This document shows, in pieces, positions 37,249 to 44,479 of a stretch of 64,000 nt of DNA (position 1 is its first letter; each line of letters starts with the position of its first letter). The notes beneath the pieces are model-generated. The model saw only the letters and a list, made by a program, of their open reading frames with translations, was not told where the DNA came from and made no database searches. Source of the DNA: a virus; the IMG/VR virus record IMGVR_UViG_3300042695_000360, positions 17,294 through 81,293 of that record, one strand, 5' to 3'. The position numbers and the translations under genes are program-made.

Positions 37249-37283
37249 TTGCTCTTTATGGTAAATGACTGTATAATAAATAC
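37249..37283 (+). promoter_or_regulatory. Merged sigma70 and late promoter for the HNH gene
   Basis: TTGCTC (37249-37254), a 17-bp spacer and TATAAT (37272-37277), fused to the late-type AATAAATAC (37275-37283). The combined TATAATAAATAC is identical to that before the phasin-like gene. Confidence 0.65.
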
Positions 37284-37312
37284 TGGGTCACAACAACCTT
37301 TGAAAGTAGTAA

Positions 37313-37825
37313 ATGAGTTCGACATTATTGTTAAATGCAGACGGAGCCCCGATTTCTTGGCTACCGTTGAGCACAATTTCCTGGGAAGAATCTATTAAGT
37401 TCATAGTGCTTGAAAAAGCCACTGTGTTAGATGTCTACGATAATTGGGTCGTGCATAGTGCAAACTGGGAAACACAGGTTCCTGCCGTTATGATTCTTCG
37501 CGAGTACGAAAAGCGCAAGACTGCAATTCGTTATTCCAAACATAATGTGTTCCTTCGTGATGGCTATACATGCCAGTACTGTGGGGATGATGTAAGCCGT
37601 AAAACAGCCACGTTAGACCACGTGCTGCCAGTTAGTCACGGTGGTAAGACTACCTTTGAAAACACTGTCTGCGCCTGCGCGAGCTGTAATGCAAACAAGG
37701 GTAACGACAAGAAGATTGTGCCAAAGCACAAGCCAGTTAAGCCCACCTACTATCAATTAGTAGACAAGCGTAGACAGCAAAAGTGGGATATACCACACCC
37801 ATCGTGGGCCAACTACTTAGGATAA
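37313..37825 (+). CDS. HNH endonuclease
   Basis: 170 residues. The N-terminal 75 residues (STLLLNADGAPISWLPLSTI) are typical of a phage HNH family. The HNH core has CQYC (C87, C90), LDHVLPVSHGG with the catalytic His near 103, FENTVCACASC with N117 and the second Cys pair, and NANKG. A zinc-binding beta-beta-alpha metal finger is expected. It is the only rightward gene in this part of the late block and has its own promoter and terminator, like a stand-alone homing-type or packaging-linked nuclease. Confidence 0.85.
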   Translation: MSSTLLLNADGAPISWLPLSTISWEESIKFIVLEKATVLDVYDNWVVHSANWETQVPAVMILREYEKRKTAIRYSKHNVFLRDGYTCQYCGDDVSRKTATLDHVLPVSHGGKTTFENTVCACASCNANKGNDKKIVPKHKPVKPTYYQLVDKRRQQKWDIPHPSWANYLG

Positions 37826-37828
37826 AAG

Positions 37829-37850
37829 AAAAGCACCGTAAGGTGCTTTT
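37829..37850 (+). terminator. Rho-independent terminator after the HNH gene
   Basis: Perfect 9-bp stem AAAAGCACC/GGTGCTTTT with a GTAA tetraloop, followed by three more T. It starts 3 nt after the stop codon. Confidence 0.85.
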
Positions 37851-37865
37851 TTTATGACCCAAATT

Positions 37866-38084
37866 TTATTTTGAACGATATACTATACGACATTTAGTTA
37901 AGTCGTATGGGCTCATTTCTACCCTAACTCTATCCCCTAACAGTATTTGAATTCTGTTCTGTCGCATCTTGCCCGAGATGAATCCCAGAACTGCGGAACC
38001 TTGTTCCAACCTTACCCGAAACATTGCGTTGGGTAGTACTTCTTCGATCCTGCCCTCAAGGCTGATCATATCTTCTTTAGCCAC
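37866..38084 (-). CDS. infA: Translation initiation factor IF-1
   Basis: 72 residues, the same length as Escherichia coli IF-1. The S1/OB-fold sequence is highly similar throughout: [40 protein letters not shown], then [20 protein letters not shown]. The start is GTG (38082-38084) with AGGAGAAAG upstream. It is the last gene of the ligase operon. IF-1 binds the ribosomal A site with IF-2 and IF-3. A phage copy could sustain or bias initiation during infection. The identity is firm; the purpose is inference. Confidence 0.92.
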   Translation of the reverse strand: MAKEDMISLEGRIEEVLPNAMFRVRLEQGSAVLGFISGKMRQNRIQILLGDRVRVEMSPYDLTKCRIVYRSK

Positions 38085-38086
38085 GA

Positions 38087-38329
38087 TTAAACACTTTCTC
38101 CTTTAAGTCCTTTAATGACCATTTCTTTAGCTCTCCTATCTAAATCAGCTACTTCAGCTTTGTGTATATTTACTGCCATTTGAATCATAAAGTCCGTTAT
38201 GGCAATCTTGCCCCGATCAGTAAAATAACAGTATTCTGGACCTACGGCACTGCGGTGGTAGAATCGATCGTCCCTGGCCAACTCGCAGAAGCCTCCGAAC
38301 ATTAAATTTTTAACAGCTTCTTTATCCAT
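38087..38329 (-). CDS. Small hypothetical protein in the ligase operon
   Basis: 80 residues from ATG 38327-38329, 1 nt after the ligase stop. A longer frame reaching into the ligase gene is only an overlap. Sequence [20 protein letters not shown], then [20 protein letters not shown] and a helical end, suggests a small winged-helix-like domain (helices followed by a FTDRGKI beta wing). This could bind nucleic acid, but no family is recognised. It lies between DNA ligase and IF-1 and is surely co-transcribed. Confidence 0.55.
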   Translation of the reverse strand: MDKEAVKNLMFGGFCELARDDRFYHRSAVGPEYCYFTDRGKIAITDFMIQMAVNIHKAEVADLDRRAKEMVIKGLKGESV

Positions 38330-38330
38330 A

Positions 38331-39623
38331 TTATAGTTTCTCACCTGCTTTAAAACCTCGGAATCGAAGAGCCCGTGGAAATCGGAGGCTGTATACGTCT
38401 TCACTATCTTGGCTCCGAGTAATTGCATCTGCTCGCACTTCCAAGACTTGACCAATAACCTCATCGTCAACTTCGGCTCTCTGATCATCTGTCCAGCCAG
38501 AGCCAACATTAACACGGATGAACTTGCCATCCTCTTCGCCTTCGCAGATAACTGCGCCCATTTTGCCTTCATTTTTACCTGTTCCTGGCTCGATGCCCAC
38601 AATGGTTAAACTTACTTCGATAAATGGCTTTTGTTTGAGCCACGCCACATGACGCTTACAGACATAAGGTGCATCAATGTCTTTGATCATAATGCCTTCA
38701 AACCCTGCATCAATGGCATCTTTGTTATATTGTTTAAATTGCATTTCACCAACTGCTGTGTCTAGATCCACTTCAAGTTGAGGAATAATATCAATGTTCC
38801 CAATCTTATCCAGTACAGACTGCATACTGCGTAGGAGATTACTACGACGGCGTTGTCCCAGAATGCTTTTACCTTTTCGGAATTCACTAAGTGGAAGAAC
38901 ATCAAAGGCCATCAGTCGTGCATCGCTGGCATCTGCATCGCTTTTACGATGTACCTGTTTCATTAGTGCTTGGAAGCTAGAGCTAACCACTTCACCGTCA
39001 ATGACAATACTGCGATCAAACAGTTCGATGTTATCTTCAATGCCTTTGGTAATGTGTCCAAAGTTTTCTAAAATTTTGCCATTGCGGCTGTAGACAGTTG
39101 CAGTCTTAGCATCGGCATCAACAATCAACACAGCACGAACACCGTCCAGTTTAGGCTCAAGCAGTTTCTTACCTGCGACTTTGCTTTCGTGGTTGGCGCC
39201 GTCGTGAGCCAACATGCACTCGAACAATGGTACAGCGTCTTTCTTAATCTTATTGATAGTCTTTTCACTAACACCGCAACGGAGATCCTTGATTAGGATA
39301 CGACGATACCAATCATTCCATTGCTTCTGTGTGCTTGCACTCAATGCCAATTCGATTGCATCACGTGCGGCATCGCCTGTTAGTTGTCGAGTGCGTAGAA
39401 GTTCGCACAGTTCTTTAAATGCAACCCAAGGCAGACCCTGTCCGCTACCACCTGTGCTGGTAGGTACTTTCTTTACACCAAATGTAATAAATGGACTTAG
39501 AGCCAGTTGAAAGCCTTCAAACAACTCTACGTTGTCGATTTCTGCTTCTAGGATTGCTTCTTTGTTTAGTCGGCTGGAGTGTTCTTCCAGACTGCGGATT
39601 ACTGCATCGCAAGGAGTTGTCAT
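38331..39623 (-). CDS. ATP-dependent DNA ligase
   Basis: 430 residues with the standard nucleotidyltransferase motifs: EPKLDGVRA with the AMP-accepting Lys K158 (motif I), the DGEVVS strand (motif III), EGIMIK (motif IV) and WLKQKPFIEV (motif V). An N-terminal helical domain (1-140) and a C-terminal OB fold follow the layout of phage ligases such as T4 gp30, slightly shorter than the 487 residues of T4. It seals nicks in phage DNA replication and repair. It has its own sigma70-type promoter (39655), suiting early expression, and leads an operon ending with IF-1. Confidence 0.92.
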   Translation of the reverse strand: MTTPCDAVIRSLEEHSSRLNKEAILEAEIDNVELFEGFQLALSPFITFGVKKVPTSTGGSGQGLPWVAFKELCELLRTRQLTGDAARDAIELALSASTQKQWNDWYRRILIKDLRCGVSEKTINKIKKDAVPLFECMLAHDGANHESKVAGKKLLEPKLDGVRAVLIVDADAKTATVYSRNGKILENFGHITKGIEDNIELFDRSIVIDGEVVSSSFQALMKQVHRKSDADASDARLMAFDVLPLSEFRKGKSILGQRRRSNLLRSMQSVLDKIGNIDIIPQLEVDLDTAVGEMQFKQYNKDAIDAGFEGIMIKDIDAPYVCKRHVAWLKQKPFIEVSLTIVGIEPGTGKNEGKMGAVICEGEEDGKFIRVNVGSGWTDDQRAEVDDEVIGQVLEVRADAITRSQDSEDVYSLRFPRALRFRGFKAGEKL

Positions 39624-39654
39624 GTGTGTTTCATTAGTGTGTTACGATAAGACA

Positions 39655-39683
39655 ATTATACAACATTTTTGGAACAGTGTCAA
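39655..39683 (-). promoter_or_regulatory. Sigma70-type promoter for the ligase operon
   Basis: Minus strand TTGACA (39678-39683), 17-bp spacer and TATAAT (39655-39660). ATTTTACCAAAAT (39689-39701), an operator-like motif related to that of the early promoters, lies just upstream of the -35 box. Confidence 0.8.
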
Positions 39684-39701
39684 TGGACATTTTACCAAAA
39701 T

Positions 39702-40025
39702 TTAAATGGAGAAGCTACTGCCGCAGCCGCAAGTGGATTGAGCGTTTGGATTTTTTATTGAAAAGCTAGATCCGGAAAGATCTTCTTTGTAATCAATTTC
39801 GGCACCTTGTAGATACTGCATACTCATAGCATCTACTACGACTTTAAATTCACCAATTGGAAATTGGAAATCATCTTCGTTAAATTCTTCATCAAAGGTA
39901 AATCCGTAACTAAATCCAGAACAGCCGCCACCTTGTACAAAGGTTCTTAAGGCAAGTTTTGGATTATTTTCCTCCATTAGGAGGTCTGTAATCTTTGTCT
40001 TAGCATTTGATGTTATGTTGATCAT
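39702..40025 (-). CDS. erpA: A-type Fe-S cluster carrier (ErpA/IscA family)
   Basis: 107 residues from ATG 40023-40025. The core ([20 protein letters not shown]) and tail ([16 protein letters not shown]) match ErpA almost exactly, including the three cluster ligands C35, C99 and C101. ErpA receives [2Fe-2S] or [4Fe-4S] clusters and passes them to target enzymes. The phage encodes several radical SAM enzymes a few kb away, which need such clusters. Divergent to it is the Cys-rich peptide gene. Family identity is firm. ErpA rather than IscA is favoured by the tail. Confidence 0.9.
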   Translation of the reverse strand: MINITSNAKTKITDLLMEENNPKLALRTFVQGGGCSGFSYGFTFDEEFNEDDFQFPIGEFKVVVDAMSMQYLQGAEIDYKEDLSGSSFSIKNPNAQSTCGCGSSFSI

Positions 40026-40039
40026 ACTACTATTTACAC

Positions 40040-40047
40040 TATAAATA
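40040..40047 (+). promoter_or_regulatory. Late promoter box (exact TATAAATA)
   Basis: Exact TATAAATA followed by TCC, 18 bp upstream of the Cys-rich peptide ATG, with GCAGGAGA as the ribosome site. It points away from the ErpA gene. Confidence 0.7.
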
Positions 40048-40065
40048 TCCAAGCAGGAGAAAAAC

Positions 40066-40230
40066 ATGGAACAATACATGGATGACTTTCAAAACTACAA
40101 ACGATTTACAGCTAAATGCAAATGCGGATGTCCTGCACACTGCAATCATAGTTGTACTGAATGCGAATACTGCCCGGACTGCGAATGTCCAGAGTGCATA
40201 GAATTAGATAATAGCAGAGGGTACAATTAA
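40066..40230 (+). CDS. 54-residue peptide with ten cysteines
   Basis: A short ORF with a good ribosome site (CAGGAG) and a late box. The N-terminal 17 residues ([17 protein letters not shown]) lack Cys. Residues 18-44 contain ten Cys and two His ([13 protein letters not shown], then [14 protein letters not shown]), and a short polar tail follows. The spacing CxCxC, CxxxCxxC, CxxCxCxxC could bind zinc or an Fe-S cluster, or be a leader-plus-core substrate for a modifying enzyme. The stop overlaps the start of the next gene (TAATG). Unknown family. Confidence 0.65.
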   Translation: MEQYMDDFQNYKRFTAKCKCGCPAHCNHSCTECEYCPDCECPECIELDNSRGYN

Positions 40231-40583
40231 TGGCATACTGGTCTAGAGATGATACTAAAGAATGGATCATACAGTTAGAGCATCGTATTGACGACATCGA
40301 CTACTATTTGAATAAAACTTTAGAATGGTGCGAAGAATACGGTATAGAAAATCAACGTGTGATTTTTATGTGCAGTTTCTTAACCTGTATTTGGGTTAGC
40401 CAGGTTCGGGGAGAGACTATAACGTTTACAGAACTAATGGAAATGTTAGGCGTTTCGGAATGGGAAACTAATTTTAATAACGAAGAAAAAATATATGAAC
40501 TCGACAAGTGTTTCGCCGAGTTAGATCATCACGAGTTGTTAGAAACGGCCGTGCTGAAACTCAATCAGAATGACGAGTGGTAA
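40230..40583 (+). CDS. Hypothetical protein coupled to the Cys-rich peptide
   Basis: 117 residues, acidic and mostly helical (DTKEWIIQLEHRIDDIDYYL and onward). A hydrophobic helix (RVIFMCSFLTCIWVSQV) sits near 43-60, followed by LGVSEWETNFNNEEKIYELD. The ATG overlaps the stop of the Cys-rich peptide gene, so the two are co-translated and may work together. Four cysteines, no obvious catalytic motif. It could be a partner or chaperone of the peptide; that is inference. Confidence 0.55.
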   Translation: MAYWSRDDTKEWIIQLEHRIDDIDYYLNKTLEWCEEYGIENQRVIFMCSFLTCIWVSQVRGETITFTELMEMLGVSEWETNFNNEEKIYELDKCFAELDHHELLETAVLKLNQNDEW

Positions 40584-40835
40584 TCATTTACTGTCGTAGT
40601 CTTTAACAGGGCCGCCGTGTAATTCACTCTTAGACTTTTTGCCTTTGAGTCTTACACCGCTGCCTGCCTTGCCCTGTGTACCCGTACCGTCAGTATGATT
40701 GCTATCATGTTTAAGCATGCCGCGGCTCACGCATTGTGAATAGCGCACATTACTCAATCTAGAACGCCCAATAGAGCATTGGCTAGCAGTAGGTGCGGCT
40801 ATTTTCTTTTCGGCAAGTAGTTCTGTGATTCGCAT
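40584..40835 (-). CDS. Small basic protein with capsid-targeting-like N-terminus
   Basis: 83 residues. MRITELLAEKK carries the L-A-E sequence expected at a T4-type prohead-protease site. The rest is basic and Gly/Ser/Lys-rich (HTDGTGTQGKAGSGVRLKGK, KSKSELHGGPVKDYDSK), probably flexible and able to bind DNA. These are properties of internal head proteins. It is transcribed toward the convergent 117-residue gene. Function not established. Confidence 0.5.
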   Translation of the reverse strand: MRITELLAEKKIAAPTASQCSIGRSRLSNVRYSQCVSRGMLKHDSNHTDGTGTQGKAGSGVRLKGKKSKSELHGGPVKDYDSK

Positions 40836-40843
40836 AGATTTAT

Positions 40844-41164
40844 TTATTTGAATAGGATCAAACTCATAATTACTGTCTGTGCCGCAAAGCCCAAACAGAT
40901 AGTAGCAATGTACAAGAAGTTACGTTCAATAAGAGCTTTAAAAAACAGCGTGATCAATGCACTCCAAACAAATACCATTAAATCTACAGGAGGCAGCTTA
41001 TCGCTCTGCGCCATCAATACTGCTACAAGAGTAGGAATACTAGACAGATGCAGTAGGATAATTGTAACCCAACCTAATGTATGGGCACTTACATGCCCAA
41101 GGTGATCTTTAGCAAATTTAACAAGAAATAATACTGCGTCTTTAATTTGATCAATGATAAACAT
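40844..41164 (-). CDS. Three-helix membrane protein, holin candidate
   Basis: 106 residues with probable membrane helices at about 31-50 (GWVTIILLHLSSIPTLVAVL), 58-77 (PVDLMVFVWSALITLFFKAL) and 83-104 (FLYIATICLGFAAQTVIMSL). A short amphipathic N-terminus (MFIIDQIKDAVLFLVKFAKD) precedes them. It lies 8 nt after the SleB-like endolysin gene, in the usual place for a lysis partner. Class I holins have this size and topology. The lysis role is inferred from size and neighbour. Confidence 0.6.
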   Translation of the reverse strand: MFIIDQIKDAVLFLVKFAKDHLGHVSAHTLGWVTIILLHLSSIPTLVAVLMAQSDKLPPVDLMVFVWSALITLFFKALIERNFLYIATICLGFAAQTVIMSLILFK

Positions 41165-41172
41165 ACTTGTCC

Positions 41173-41754
41173 TTACTTGTAAAAAATGTGATTGCCGATT
41201 TTAGTGATACGTTCTCTCTTCCAGCCTGGATTGATATAATCACCGTGGAAGTACATGGCCTCTTTTAGGCTAGGAAGGCGAAATCCTTCTAGTAGAACTT
41301 TCTTAGCGACTTCTTCGCTTTCTTTAAAAGAAGCCTTGTTCACTGCCCTAGTTGGAACAGTCCTGTCACAGACCCAACTAAATTGGCATAGGACCTTTTC
41401 ATAGACAATGTTCTTTTGATAGATTGTCTTGCAGATATCGCTTGGATACTGCCCGCTTTCAGTTCTGTTTATTGTAACTTGTGCAACTGCAACCTTGCCC
41501 TCAAACGGCTGATTGCCTGCTTCATAATAGATGTTCTTGGCGAGACAAGCTAATTGTCTTTCGCGAACTTCTGTTGTAATTTGGGAACTATCTGTTACTT
41601 GATAATTAGATTGCTTGTTAGCAATGGCCCATTGTAATAGAGATACAGATCCATAAGCAGCTACAATCATCAACAATAATGTGATGATCTTCAACAAAGT
41701 CGAAGAAACTTGCACCTGTGTATCTTGATCCCTATCTAGCGTTAACTCAGTCAT
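41173..41754 (-). CDS. SleB-type cell wall hydrolase (endolysin) with N-terminal anchor
   Basis: 193 residues. An uncleaved signal-anchor-like segment at about 20-43 (LLKIITLLLMIVAAYGSVSL) precedes the SleB hydrolase domain. Motif residues include LAKNIYYEAGNQP with the catalytic Glu E78, VAQVTINR, SQYPxDICxTIY-like text and YFHGDYINPGW. The family cleaves peptidoglycan glycan strands. A signal-anchor endolysin would reach the periplasm by the Sec route. It has a sigma70-type promoter with three GGTAAAA-type motifs nearby. Confidence 0.8.
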   Translation of the reverse strand: MTELTLDRDQDTQVQVSSTLLKIITLLLMIVAAYGSVSLLQWAIANKQSNYQVTDSSQITTEVRERQLACLAKNIYYEAGNQPFEGKVAVAQVTINRTESGQYPSDICKTIYQKNIVYEKVLCQFSWVCDRTVPTRAVNKASFKESEEVAKKVLLEGFRLPSLKEAMYFHGDYINPGWKRERITKIGNHIFYK

Positions 41755-41785
41755 ATAGACCTCCTTTTTCGTTAGTGGTAAAATA

Positions 41786-41815
41786 ATTATACAACAATGA
41801 CTATTATACAGTCAA
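41786..41815 (-). promoter_or_regulatory. Sigma70-type promoter with nearby GGTAAAA motifs
   Basis: Minus strand TTGACT (41810-41815), 18-bp spacer and TATAAT (41786-41791). A second TATAAT overlaps at 41803-41808. The motif GGTAAAA occurs at about 41778, 41819 and 41840, the last within GTTTTGGTAAAAT. Confidence 0.65.
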
Positions 41816-41853
41816 AGTTGGTAAAAAGCAACCGGTTTTGGTAAAATCTAGGA

Positions 41854-42405
41854 TTACTTAATGCCAATAAGCATAAATCTTGAGAACTTCCAAGTGGGGT
41901 ACTCAAAGTCTTTTTGGCCGCGGTACAGTAGGTTACTAACTGGATAAGTCCCGATGAACTCGTCTAAACTACTGCTGTGTATGTGGTGGTCTTCGTGCGG
42001 CATATTGTTGCCTTGAAGTACTACAGTGGTTCCTTTTGGGATACTGTTCCACCAATCCAAACTTTCGAAGTGTTCGGTGCTTGTATTTATAACCAAATCT
42101 GGGCCGTGCCAGTCCAGATCAAGTAGATTACAGTCCTGGGTTTTAGCTTTAAACTTCCAGTTATCTATAACCCAATTCTCGTTGATCATGTCCGCCACAG
42201 CTTCGCATTTTGGATCAACGTCGTAACTGCGTATCTTTCCAATCTGTATATTGCCTCGACTGTTTAATAGGAACGCTGTTACTCCATACCATCCGCCGTA
42301 GATCCAAATACTATCGACAGAATCAAAAAGTTTTTCTAATTCTTCGCAGAGCCAAATCTTACTTCCTATTTGACCGCTACTAAATGCATCCTTATTCACT
42401 ATCAT
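41854..42405 (-). CDS. Class I SAM-dependent methyltransferase-like protein
   Basis: 183 residues with a Rossmann-type layout: SIWIYGGWYGVTAFLL as the SAM-binding loop (motif I-like, IYGGWYG in place of the usual ExGxGxG), IRSYDVDPKCEAVADMI for the ribose-binding Asp, and HGPDLVINTSTEHF with a strand at 118-125. It is short for the family and lacks a clear substrate domain. It stands beside the radical SAM cluster with its own promoter region, divergent from the B12-type enzyme. The target is unknown. Confidence 0.65.
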   Translation of the reverse strand: MIVNKDAFSSGQIGSKIWLCEELEKLFDSVDSIWIYGGWYGVTAFLLNSRGNIQIGKIRSYDVDPKCEAVADMINENWVIDNWKFKAKTQDCNLLDLDWHGPDLVINTSTEHFESLDWWNSIPKGTTVVLQGNNMPHEDHHIHSSSLDEFIGTYPVSNLLYRGQKDFEYPTWKFSRFMLIGIK

Positions 42406-42501
42406 ACTTTAATTTCAATATTTTTTTCAAGACTAGGAACCCTAAATATAGCATCTATTTACTGAGAGATCAAATGTTGTTAATATAACAGTATTTTATT
42501 T

Positions 42502-42510
42502 AATAAATAC
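42502..42510 (+). promoter_or_regulatory. Late-type promoter box (AATAAATAC)
   Basis: AATAAATAC, the same variant as at 6527 and 37275, only 4 bp upstream of the ATG of the B12-type radical SAM gene. The leader would be very short. Confidence 0.45.
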
Positions 42511-42514
42511 CGCT

Positions 42515-44479
42515 ATGCCTGATAGATCTATACAATTACTAACTGATGTTTTTCCAAATTCAACTACAAATCATGGTAATTTGAACAATCCCGATATAAT
42601 ACTAGTCCAGGCACCTGGATGGGGAGTGCAAACAGCTCCGCTTTCTTTAGCATCACTTTCAGCCTATGTTCGGCAGAAAGGATACAAGATTTTACCATTA
42701 GATTTAAATGTTGAATTTTTTGCTATTAGACCTGAGAAATTTTCCATAATGTGGGACATAGATCAATCTCAGTGGTTTTGGGAATCTAAAGACTGCGTTA
42801 ATGACCTGTTAACCGAATACAAAAAAGAAATTGATGACTTTGTCGAGTTAGTGGTGTCGACTAATACACCATTAGTTGGATTTAGTTTATACAACACTTC
42901 AATGCATACTTCGATGCATCTTATCAAACTGCTCAAAGCACGTAAGCCTGAGCTAAAGATTATTGTCGGTGGTCCTCATGCCCACCGATATCTAGCTGGT
43001 AATGTTTTGGCAAAAAATCCGTTAATAGATGCAGTCGCCCAGGCTGAGGGAGAAGAAACATTAGTAGACATAATTGAGCGTGTTCGAAAAAATCAATCAT
43101 TGCTCGATTGCCCTGGATTGTTAGTGTTTAAAGACGGAGCAGTACATGCTACTCCAACAAGGCCAATGATTCCAAAAATCGACACTCTTCCGATACCCCA
43201 CTACAGTGATTTTTCATTAGCTCCTTACCTATCCCCAACACGATTACCAATGGCGTCTAGTCGAGGGTGTCCTAATAAATGTATATTCTGTAATGAGCAA
43301 CCTTATTGGGAATCATATCGATTTCGGTCTGCAGAAAGCATGATTGAAGAAGTTAAGTACCAATTAAAATTATATCCTGAAATTGACTTTATTGACTTTC
43401 AAGATAGTTTATGTAACGGGAAGATAAGCGCAATTGAAAAGTTTGCCGAATACCTCATTGAAAATAAAATTAAAATACAATGGGCCGGACAGGCAGTTAT
43501 TAGAAAAGAAATGACCGAAGAACTGATGATAAAATTAAAACAGTCCGGATGTGTGGTCATGGCCTACGGATTAGAAACTCCAAACCCTACACTTATGAGG
43601 AGTGTAGGAAAGTTATTATCAAAAGGTGCCGATATTGATAAAATTGCTGAATCTCATGCAAGGACCGGACTTAATGCAGTTTACAATGTCATGTTTGGGT
43701 TACCGGGAGAAACTGAAGAAGATTCATTAATGGTCTTAGAGTTTTTAAGACGTAATTCAAAAAATAAATTATATGTAAATCCCAGTGCAGCATTTTGCGG
43801 ATTTGCTAACGGAACTCCTGGATGGGAGAACGCAGAAAAATTCGGTATTGACAAAACACTCGGCGGAACTTTTTGGAAAAGTGTAGATGGTAATAACACA
43901 TTCCTAGTTCGATTAAAAAGATTTGAAGATTTTTGTCGATTAGTTTCCGACTTAGGTATAAAAACCACTTATCCGTCGACATATCTTCTCAATAGAAATC
44001 AAGTCATTGCCCAATATTATATTGCAATAGGTCAACCAGAAAAAGCAATATACTATTACACAGAATGGGTTAAAGATCATCCCGAAGATCAAATAGCTAA
44101 AAAGTTTTTATTCGAATATTCAGGTTTCTTAAAAAGTACCCCAAGTTCAAATGTTTATGCAATTAGCCGGCATTCGGATGAGAATTGGTTAAATGGTGTT
44201 GCTAGAAATTGGGGGCCTGCAATATTATTTTCACATGTTCCTTACATTTTAGAAGAATTAACAGTTGGTAAAATTGTACAGTTTTCAGATCTTCAAACAA
44301 GAAAAATAATTAGAGTTGAAGATAATTTTGAAAATGATTGTATTGTAATACACCTCGACGGCACTCATTTAGATGGAGATCAAGTTGGTTGGCCAAAACT
44401 AATAACTGTTTTAGAGGAGCCTAGCAAAGTTATCCCTATTAAGATAGTTAATTACACAGAAATAGATTTTAAAAAATGA
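42515..44479 (+). CDS. B12-binding-type radical SAM protein
   Basis: 654 residues. Residues 25-215 form a cobalamin-binding-like Rossmann domain (DIILVQAPGWGVQTAPLSLA, FSLYNTSMHTSMHL, IIVGGPHAH), without the canonical DxHxxG, as in many members of this family. Residues 245-470 are a radical SAM barrel with SRGCPNKCIFC (C252, C256, C259) and YGLETPNPTLM. A TPR-like helical stretch and a C-terminal beta domain follow. Typical reactions are methylations or rearrangements of unreactive carbon. The next gene overlaps by 4 nt. Substrate unknown. Confidence 0.82.
   Translation: MPDRSIQLLTDVFPNSTTNHGNLNNPDIILVQAPGWGVQTAPLSLASLSAYVRQKGYKILPLDLNVEFFAIRPEKFSIMWDIDQSQWFWESKDCVNDLLTEYKKEIDDFVELVVSTNTPLVGFSLYNTSMHTSMHLIKLLKARKPELKIIVGGPHAHRYLAGNVLAKNPLIDAVAQAEGEETLVDIIERVRKNQSLLDCPGLLVFKDGAVHATPTRPMIPKIDTLPIPHYSDFSLAPYLSPTRLPMASSRGCPNKCIFCNEQPYWESYRFRSAESMIEEVKYQLKLYPEIDFIDFQDSLCNGKISAIEKFAEYLIENKIKIQWAGQAVIRKEMTEELMIKLKQSGCVVMAYGLETPNPTLMRSVGKLLSKGADIDKIAESHARTGLNAVYNVMFGLPGETEEDSLMVLEFLRRNSKNKLYVNPSAAFCGFANGTPGWENAEKFGIDKTLGGTFWKSVDGNNTFLVRLKRFEDFCRLVSDLGIKTTYPSTYLLNRNQVIAQYYIAIGQPEKAIYYYTEWVKDHPEDQIAKKFLFEYSGFLKSTPSSNVYAISRHSDENWLNGVARNWGPAILFSHVPYILEELTVGKIVQFSDLQTRKIIRVEDNFENDCIVIHLDGTHLDGDQVGWPKLITVLEEPSKVIPIKIVNYTEIDFKK

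Noticed and set aside
37313-37825. HNH gene as part of an inserted intron or mobile element
   Set aside because: It stands in an intergenic space with its own promoter and terminator and does not interrupt a neighbouring gene; no terminal repeats were seen.
38087-38602. 171-aa version of the gene after DNA ligase
   Set aside because: The extra 91 residues overlap the ligase coding sequence; ATG 38327 lies directly after the ligase stop and gives an ordinary operon spacing.
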